DNA of 11,456 bases, from contig JAQCAO010000036.1 of NCBI GenBank assembly GCA_027731885.1, positions 1-11,456 of the forward strand, read 5' to 3'. This document shows positions 6,819 through 11,456 of the stretch, one piece after another. The position numbers and the translations under genes are program-made. Under the pieces are notes generated by a model. The model was not told where the DNA came from. It was given only the letters and a program-made list of their open reading frames with translations, and did no database searches. How positions within the stretch are numbered: the first letter of the stretch is position 1; each line of letters begins with the position of its first letter. This DNA is from Actinomycetota bacterium (GTDB lineage: Bacteria; Actinomycetota; Actinomycetes; Nanopelagicales; Nanopelagicaceae).

Positions 6819-7442
6819 ATGAGTTCAACGGTCCATGTAGTTCGCCATGGCGAAGTCGAGAATCCGCAGAAAGTTCTCTATGGTCGTCAACCAGGATGGC
6901 GCTTATCAAAGCGTGGACAAGAGATGGCCGAAGTTTTGGGAGAATGGTCTAAGTCAATAAATTTAGGAGCGCTACACGTTTCACCGCTTCAACGCGCGCA
7001 AGAGACCGCCGCACCTATCGCAAGAGCGCACGGAATCACAATCACAACTGATGACCGTTTAATTGAGGCGGAAAATCTATTTGAAGGAAAGAGCTTTGAA
7101 GTCGGTAGCGGAATCTGGAAACACCCTTCTACTTGGCGCCATTTGTACAATCCCTGGAAACCATCTTGGGGTGAACCTTATGAAGAACAGATCAACCGTA
7201 TGTTGGCAGCTATTTTCGCCGCGAATAAAGCCGCGAATGGAAAAGATGCGATTGTCGTTTCACATCAATTGCCAATTTGGATAACGAGAAGTGCGATTGA
7301 AGGTCGCTCTATGTTGCACGATCCGCGCAAGCGCCAATGCACATTGGCATCAGTTACCAGTATTAATTTCGATGACGATGGCGTGGTCTCTGGGCTTACA
7401 TATTCTGAACCAGCTGCACATTTATTGCCCAGCAAGAAGTGA
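6819..7442 (+). CDS. Histidine phosphatase family protein (phosphoglycerate mutase-like), 207 residues
   Basis: This is a cytoplasmic member of the histidine phosphatase superfamily. The phospho-accepting motif is R9-H10-G11 in VHVVRHGEVENP. R59 in SPLQRAQETA, E84 near LIEAENLFEG, and H149 in VVSHQLPI complete the usual phosphate pocket. The frame stays open upstream to a GTG at 6777, but I take ATG 6819: the RHG strand then begins at the normal distance from the N-terminus, and a -10 hexamer sits 7 bases upstream. The same type of gene precedes the TlpA-CcdA-ResB-CcsB genes in M. tuberculosis (Rv0525 before Rv0526-Rv0529), so its place at the head of this operon is conserved. Its substrate and its link to cytochrome c maturation are unknown. 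Its stop overlaps the start region of the thioredoxin gene. Confidence 0.92.
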   Translation: MSSTVHVVRHGEVENPQKVLYGRQPGWRLSKRGQEMAEVLGEWSKSINLGALHVSPLQRAQETAAPIARAHGITITTDDRLIEAENLFEGKSFEVGSGIWKHPSTWRHLYNPWKPSWGEPYEEQINRMLAAIFAANKAANGKDAIVVSHQLPIWITRSAIEGRSMLHDPRKRQCTLASVTSINFDDDGVVSGLTYSEPAAHLLPSKK

Positions 7443-7996
7443 TGCAATACATGCGTAAATCATTTTCTACAATCGCACTCGCGCTTATTTTTGCAATAAC
7501 TTTAACCGCTTGCGGTGGTGGAAGCTCAACCCCAGAAGAGAGTTTTATTGAAGGTAGCGGCGCTGTAACTAAAATTGATATTTCTGGCCGAAAAGCTGCG
7601 CCAGCTTTATCAGGGATGACGCTCAGTGGTAAAACTTTTATCTTCAACCCTGGCCAAGCTGCAGTTGTAAATGTTTGGGCATCTTGGTGCTCACCTTGCC
7701 GAGCAGAAATTCCAATTTTGATCGAGCTATCCAAGCAGTATCCGACTGTGCAATTTATGGGGATATTGACCCGTGATAATCCGGCTACCGCGGAAGCCTT
7801 TGCGCGCAGGTTTGCTATTCCTTATCCAACGTTTATCGATGACTCACTTTTAATTGGCTTTAAAGGGACCTTGCCCGCTAATGCAATTCCTTCGACTGTA
7901 ATAATTGATAAAAGCGGCAATGTTGCGGCACGCATTTCAGGTGAAGTCACACTAACCTCATTGAGTAAGTTGATCAGAGAGATAGAATCAGAGTGA
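7442..7996 (+). CDS. TlpA/ResA-like thioredoxin lipoprotein for cytochrome c maturation, 184 residues
   Basis: This is a membrane-anchored thiol-disulfide oxidoreductase on the outer face of the cytoplasmic membrane, expected to reduce the CXXCH cysteines of apocytochrome c. The N-terminus is a lipoprotein signal peptide: basic MRK, a hydrophobic stretch, then lipobox LTAC with lipidated C24 followed by GGGSS. The thioredoxin-like domain covers about residues 47-184. Its active site is W82-C83-S-P-C86 in VNVWASWCSPC, and the cis-proline is P150 in AIPSTVII. Candidate starts are GTG 7439, ATG 7442 (TGATG overlap with the phosphatase stop) and ATG 7451 (MRKSF), which would give the neatest signal peptide; all lie in one frame and give the same mature protein. 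The gene overlaps the ccdA start by GTGA. Electrons should come from CcdA, encoded next. M. tuberculosis counterpart: Rv0526. Confidence 0.93.
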   Translation: MQYMRKSFSTIALALIFAITLTACGGGSSTPEESFIEGSGAVTKIDISGRKAAPALSGMTLSGKTFIFNPGQAAVVNVWASWCSPCRAEIPILIELSKQYPTVQFMGILTRDNPATAEAFARRFAIPYPTFIDDSLLIGFKGTLPANAIPSTVIIDKSGNVAARISGEVTLTSLSKLIREIESE

Positions 7997-8718
7997 TCGA
8001 CTTCTTAATAAATCAAATATTTAGTGGCTTTCTATTGGCGGCATTGCCTATCGCAATTTTTGCTGGGCTAATCTCCTTTATTTCTCCTTGTGTTCTGCCT
8101 TTAGTGCCTGGCTACTTATCTTTCGCGGCGGGCTATTCCAATGCGAAGGGTCGAGTATTTCTGGGATCAGCGCTATTCGTACTTGGGTTTAGTGTTCTAT
8201 TCATTTCTTATGGCGCGCTCTTTGGCGGAATTGGTGCTTACATCTCCACAAATGATGAAGTTATCACTCGGGTCCTGGGCGTCATAACAATATTTCTTGG
8301 ATTGCTCTTTATGGGGCGCTTTCCTATGGCGCCCTCTTTCTCGCCAAAAATATCTACAAATGGTGGGCTAATCGGTGCACCGATCTTAGGATTTCTCTTT
8401 GGGATCGGTTGGACGCCTTGTATTGGTCCAGCTTTAGCCACGGTTCAAACGCTAGCGTTTCAAGAATCTAGCGCCGCCCGTGGCGCAATTCTTTCATTTG
8501 GATACTGCATCGGATTAGGTGCGCCATTTATAGCATCAGGCCTTTATTTAGATAAATCTGAACGCTTACGAAAGTTCTTAACTAAGCGAGGAGACTTAAT
8601 CAGCAAGATTGGTGGAATTTTCTTAATCTTGATTGGTATCGCACAACTACTTGGATTGTGGTCAGATTTGATGGCGTCGTTACGCTCGATAATAACTGAT
8701 TTTACACCGGTGATTTGA
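7993..8718 (+). CDS. ccdA: CcdA-type cytochrome c biogenesis membrane protein (DsbD family), 241 residues
   Basis: This is an integral membrane protein that carries reducing equivalents from cytoplasmic thioredoxin to extracytoplasmic thiol-disulfide proteins such as the TlpA/ResA-like product. About six membrane segments can be read, at roughly residues 11-45, 55-80, 91-108, 128-153, 165-183 and 204-222. The two redox cysteines are in the expected places: C33 in FISPCVLPLVPGY and C143 in GIGWTPCIGPAL. The length of 241 is typical. The start is GTG 7993, overlapping the thioredoxin stop as GTGA, so the two are translationally coupled. The stop TGA shares a base with the resB ATG. M. tuberculosis counterpart: Rv0527. 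Confidence 0.96.
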   Translation: MIDFLINQIFSGFLLAALPIAIFAGLISFISPCVLPLVPGYLSFAAGYSNAKGRVFLGSALFVLGFSVLFISYGALFGGIGAYISTNDEVITRVLGVITIFLGLLFMGRFPMAPSFSPKISTNGGLIGAPILGFLFGIGWTPCIGPALATVQTLAFQESSAARGAILSFGYCIGLGAPFIASGLYLDKSERLRKFLTKRGDLISKIGGIFLILIGIAQLLGLWSDLMASLRSIITDFTPVI

Positions 8719-10193
8719 TGACAACCGAACCAACTCTTCCAGAGCTCGGCGCAACTGGCTTACTGCGCTTTATGTGGCGCCAGCTAACTAGTATGCGCAC
8801 CGCACTTATCTTATTAATGATGTTAGGTGTGGCTGCTATTCCTGGCTCTTTTATTCCGCAGCGGGCTCAGAATCCTATGGCGGTGCGCCAATACTATATC
8901 GATCAACCAGAGTTAGCCCGCTGGATCGAACGCTTCTCAGGATTCACAGTTTATTCATCACCTTGGTTTAGCGCGATTTATATCTTGCTATTTATCTCGC
9001 TGATTGGTTGTGTTCTGCCGCGATCATTTGAACATTTCCAGGCGATGCGCGCCTTGCCACCAATGACGCCACGAAATTTATCTCGCATGGAATCTTTCCA
9101 AGAATTCGTGGGTAATGGGTCAGAATTTTCTAAAGCCCAAGAATGGTTTAAAAAAGAACGTTTTCGGATTCGTAACGAGGAAGGCGCTATTTCTGCCGAA
9201 AAAGGTTATTTACGCGAGACCGGAAATTTACTATTCCACTTGTCGCTGATCTTAATTTTAATTGGCGTTAGCGTTGGATCATTATTCGGAATGCGTGGTG
9301 AAGCAATTGTAAATAAAGGCGAGCGCTTCATTAACCTTCCTACATCTTACGACAATCTCCAATTTGGAAAATTAATTAAAGAAGATTCTTTACAACCATT
9401 TACTATCGAAGTCCTTGATTTCGTTGCCAAGTATGATCCTGTGACAAACGCACCGAAGGATTACACGGCTACCGTCCGCATTACAAATTCGGGTGAAACA
9501 ACTTCAAAGATCAAAAGCCTGAAAGTAAATAGCCCACTTACCTTCGGAAATACTCGCGTCTATTTACAAGCCAATGGTTACTCTCCGATAGTTACAGTTC
9601 GTGACTCAACCGGGCAGGTAGCGCTGCAAGGACCAGTCACATTTCTGCCACAAGATGGAAACTTGCGTTCGATTGGATCGATAAAGGTTCCGGATGCCGA
9701 TCCGCAGGTTGGATTTGTAGCGAGTTTCTTACCGACATATGTCCGCGATGGGAGCGAAGGTGGAATCTCTGTATTCCCAGAAGCGCTAGATCCCAAGATG
9801 CTCTTCTCTATTTGGGAAGGTGATCTCGGTCTAGATTCAGGAATTCCACAATCTGTCTATCGAATTGATACTTCGAAGATGAAGAGAATCGCACTTGCAT
9901 CCCTTAAACCGGGTGAGAGTTATTCATACCCGCAAGGTTCGATCACCTTTGAAACCTTTGTGCCTTGGATAAACCTGCAGATCGTCGATGATCCGGGCAA
10001 GGGTTACGCGTTGTACGGAGCGATCGCTGCGATTTTAGGGTTGCTTGCCTCGCTCTTTGGCAGACGCCGCCGCATTTGGATAAGGATCACATCAACTGGA
10101 GTTGTAGAAGTTGCTGGACTGGCTAAGAATGGGGCACCGGGGTTGGATATAGAAATAGAGCGTTTTGTTTCGCACTTGAAAAAGGAGATGTAG
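8718..10193 (+). CDS. resB: ResB (Ccs1-type) cytochrome c biogenesis protein, 491 residues
   Basis: This is the ResB half of the System II haem delivery and ligation complex, working with CcsB. Membrane segments lie near residues 27-47, 85-101, 169-190 and 428-447, with a large extracytoplasmic domain (about 191-427) between the third and fourth. Family signatures include GVAAIPGSFIPQR, YILLFISLIGCVLPR and GNLLFHLSLILILIG. H174 in the last is the likely conserved haem-binding histidine of the third segment. The start is ATG 8718 overlapping the ccdA stop by one base (TGATG); a TTG at 8715 would add one residue. The length is in the normal range for actinobacterial ResB. The last codons contain the ribosome-binding site of ccsB. 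M. tuberculosis counterpart: Rv0528. Confidence 0.96.
   Translation: MTTEPTLPELGATGLLRFMWRQLTSMRTALILLMMLGVAAIPGSFIPQRAQNPMAVRQYYIDQPELARWIERFSGFTVYSSPWFSAIYILLFISLIGCVLPRSFEHFQAMRALPPMTPRNLSRMESFQEFVGNGSEFSKAQEWFKKERFRIRNEEGAISAEKGYLRETGNLLFHLSLILILIGVSVGSLFGMRGEAIVNKGERFINLPTSYDNLQFGKLIKEDSLQPFTIEVLDFVAKYDPVTNAPKDYTATVRITNSGETTSKIKSLKVNSPLTFGNTRVYLQANGYSPIVTVRDSTGQVALQGPVTFLPQDGNLRSIGSIKVPDADPQVGFVASFLPTYVRDGSEGGISVFPEALDPKMLFSIWEGDLGLDSGIPQSVYRIDTSKMKRIALASLKPGESYSYPQGSITFETFVPWINLQIVDDPGKGYALYGAIAAILGLLASLFGRRRRIWIRITSTGVVEVAGLAKNGAPGLDIEIERFVSHLKKEM
10181..10187 (+). promoter_or_regulatory. Strong ribosome-binding site of ccsB inside the resB 3' end
   Basis: AAAGGAG ends 6 bases before the ccsB ATG at 10194 and lies within the last codons of resB. 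It is the clearest Shine-Dalgarno sequence of the operon, and contrasts with the absence of such sites at operon-first genes. It fixes the ccsB start. Confidence 0.7.
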
Positions 10194-11108
10194 ATGCTAG
10201 TTACGTGGGCATATATCTCTAACTACCTTGTTTATTCAGCAATGGGAGTCTTCGCCTTATCTTTCTTGGCACATGCTTTTGAGACTGCGTGGGCGGTTCG
10301 CGCACCTGAACAAAGCGCTAAAGATACGGGCAGCACGTTAACTAAGACTTTGGATTACACACGTACAGAGCGTGCGGCACGTATCGCAACAGCGCTGATG
10401 ATCTTAGGATTTTTACTTCTACTCGGCGGCGTAATCGCCCGTGGAATTTCTGCAAAACATGTCCCTTGGGGCAATATGTATGAATTTTCAATCTCCGGAG
10501 CGCTAGCTTTTACCGGCGCATATTTATTTGCACTTCGTAAACACGATCTGCGCTGGCTCGGTTTATTTGTTTCGATCTCAGCTCTTCTCACTGTCGGGAC
10601 TGCGATCACCTTGCTCTATCGCGATAGCGCACCGCTTGTCCCTGCCCTGCAGTCAACTTGGTTGGTAATTCACGTGATGGCTGCAATCATTTCTGGCGGA
10701 GTTTTCTTATTAGCAAATGTCATCGCCGGTTCATATCTATATCTAGAAGCTATGGAATCACGCGGCGAACGAAAGCCTTGGGCTAAGCGATTGCCAGATT
10801 TAGAGACTTTAGATCAACTCTCATATCGCCTGATCGCCTTCGTCTTTCCACTTTGGACATTTTCGGTCATTGCTGGGGCAATTTGGGCCGAGGCAGCATG
10901 GGGCAGATACTGGGGTTGGGATCCAAAAGAGACTTGGGCATTTATTACTTGGGTTGCTTACGCTGCATATTTGCATGCGCGCGTAACTATTGGTTGGCGC
11001 GGAAAGCGTGCAGCGTGGCTATGTTTATTTGCTGGATCTACATTTTTATTTAACTATGTATATGTCAATGTTTGGGGCACAGGAAAGCACACCTACAGCG
11101 GTCTTTGA
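10194..11108 (+). CDS. ccsB: CcsB (CcsA/ResC-type) haem transporter and cytochrome c synthase subunit, 304 residues
   Basis: This is the multi-spanning subunit of the System II cytochrome c synthase; with ResB it exports haem and joins it to apocytochrome c. It belongs to the haem-handling protein family, with the tryptophan-rich WWD motif at residues 236-248 (WGRYWGWDPKETW). Conserved histidines at 160 (STWLVIHV), 261 (YLHARV) and 299 (GKHTYSG, near the C-terminus) fit the external and internal haem ligands of the family. About eight membrane segments are visible, beginning at residues 9-30. The ATG directly follows the resB stop TAG with no gap and has a strong ribosome-binding site. It is the last gene of the operon and converges with the PLDc_N gene, the two stops being separated by 7 bases. 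M. tuberculosis counterpart: Rv0529. Confidence 0.97.
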   Translation: MLVTWAYISNYLVYSAMGVFALSFLAHAFETAWAVRAPEQSAKDTGSTLTKTLDYTRTERAARIATALMILGFLLLLGGVIARGISAKHVPWGNMYEFSISGALAFTGAYLFALRKHDLRWLGLFVSISALLTVGTAITLLYRDSAPLVPALQSTWLVIHVMAAIISGGVFLLANVIAGSYLYLEAMESRGERKPWAKRLPDLETLDQLSYRLIAFVFPLWTFSVIAGAIWAEAAWGRYWGWDPKETWAFITWVAYAAYLHARVTIGWRGKRAAWLCLFAGSTFLFNYVYVNVWGTGKHTYSGL

Positions 11109-11115
11109 TAGTTAA

Positions 11116-11376
11116 TTAGAGTCTGCGTAGAAAATCTGGATCATCATCTGGTGGCAACATGCGGCGCTTGGGAGAACGCGGACCACGTTCTCCGCGCTCG
11201 CGCCCAATAACGAGATAAGCGATGCCGCCAAATGGTTGCAGTAAAACTATTGCCAGCAGCCATCCCCACTTAGGAATTTTCTTTATTTGAGAATCATCGC
11301 GACGTGCGCAATCAATAAAGGTATACAAAGTTAAAACCAGTGAGGCGATAAAGATGAAGGCTTGCAACTTGATCAT
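11116..11376 (-). CDS. Small membrane protein with PLDc_N (phospholipase D nuclease N-terminal) domain, 86 residues
   Basis: This two-pass membrane protein has segments at about residues 4-22 and 37-57. The link IDCARRDDSQIKKIPKWGW and the exit QPFGGIAYLVIGRER are hallmarks of the PLDc_N domain, which occurs as the membrane anchor of cardiolipin synthases and also alone in many actinobacteria, as here. There is no HKD catalytic motif, so it is not a phospholipase. The cytoplasmic tail (59-86) is highly charged, with RRMLPPDDDP. The gene follows the probable menA end with 19 bases between stop and start. A TAGAAT hexamer lies 6 bases before the ATG. Function of stand-alone members is unknown. 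Confidence 0.88.
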   Translation of the reverse strand: MIKLQAFIFIASLVLTLYTFIDCARRDDSQIKKIPKWGWLLAIVLLQPFGGIAYLVIGRERGERGPRSPKRRMLPPDDDPDFLRRL

Positions 11377-11382
11377 GCTCCT

Positions 11383-11388
11383 ATTCTA
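11383..11388 (-). promoter_or_regulatory. -10 element of the PLDc_N gene, leaderless type
   Basis: The minus strand reads TAGAAT, fitting TAnnnT, 6 bases before the ATG at 11376. The six bases between are AGGAGC, which look like a Shine-Dalgarno sequence but are only one base from the ATG, too close for normal use; a leaderless transcript fits better. The gene may also be read through from the upstream menA-like gene. Confidence 0.45.
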
Positions 11389-11395
11389 GCGAAAG

Positions 11396-11456
11396 TTAGA
11401 TGGCTAGGCCGAGTGCAAAGAGAATGGCAAAGACCAGTTGCAACTTCCCAGTTTTA
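11396..11456 (-). CDS. menA: Probable menA, last 19 codons (1,4-dihydroxy-2-naphthoate polyprenyltransferase)
   Basis: The minus strand is open from the right edge to a TAA at 11398-11396. The 19 visible residues read KTGKLQLVFAILFALGLAI. A TGxL turn leading into a final hydrophobic helix is how MenA/UbiA-family prenyltransferases typically end. MenA attaches the prenyl tail to dihydroxynaphthoate in menaquinone synthesis, at the membrane. A menA gene lies close to the ccs genes in M. tuberculosis (Rv0534c), which supports the call. With so few residues another polytopic membrane protein cannot be excluded. Confidence 0.55.
   Translation of the reverse strand, partial: KTGKLQLVFAILFALGLAI

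Noticed and set aside
11377..11382. AGGAGC as the ribosome-binding site of the PLDc_N gene
   Set aside because: It ends one base from the ATG, too close for normal Shine-Dalgarno pairing, and it follows directly after a TAnnnT hexamer.

Overview
The window looks like chromosome from a low-GC actinobacterium. The gene content is actinobacterial: an XPB-type helicase next to a helicase-associated/WYL-type partner, and a System II cytochrome c maturation operon in the same order as Mycobacterium tuberculosis Rv0525-Rv0529, followed by PLDc_N and menA-like genes. Base composition is much less GC-rich than most actinobacteria (mid-40s % by eye, not computed). Together with the very tight gene packing this suggests a streamlined freshwater lineage such as the acI group (Nanopelagicales). 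That assignment is inference. I see no mobile element, phage gene, CRISPR array, tRNA or rRNA, and no intergenic stretch longer than about 60 bases.

Layout. (1) 1-398 (minus) is the N-terminal part of a secreted protein that runs off the left edge. (2) 434-1019 (plus) is a two-gene unit: an unrecognised 112-residue protein and an 84-residue glutaredoxin-like protein, overlapping by 8 bases. (3) 6756-982 (minus) is a four-gene run: HAD-IB phosphatase, helicase-associated protein with a C-terminal WYL-like segment, M20 peptidase, XPB helicase. The last three are joined by ATGA overlaps, and the XPB gene ends inside the 3' end of the glutaredoxin gene. (4) 6819-11108 (plus) is the cytochrome c maturation operon: histidine phosphatase, TlpA/ResA-like thioredoxin lipoprotein, CcdA, ResB, CcsB, with overlapping or abutting ends throughout. 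(5) 11396-11116 (minus), convergent with CcsB, holds the last 19 codons of a probable menA and a small PLDc_N membrane protein.

How the genes work together. In the cytochrome operon, CcdA is expected to carry electrons across the membrane to the TlpA lipoprotein, which keeps apocytochrome haem-binding cysteines reduced, while ResB-CcsB moves haem outward and attaches it. MenA makes the menaquinone used by the same respiratory chain. XPB and its partner share a homologous domain and probably act together in DNA repair or transcription-linked remodelling; why an M20 peptidase sits between them is unclear.

Regulation. Several genes at the head of a unit have a TAnnnT -10 hexamer only 6-9 bases before the start codon and no usable Shine-Dalgarno sequence, which points to leaderless transcription. 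The helicase-associated gene has a perfect 7-base inverted repeat bracketing its -10-like hexamer, a plausible operator. No wholly new system is evident; the best leads are that operator, the DNA-repair/peptidase gene fusion of transcription units, and the unrecognised 112-residue gene.
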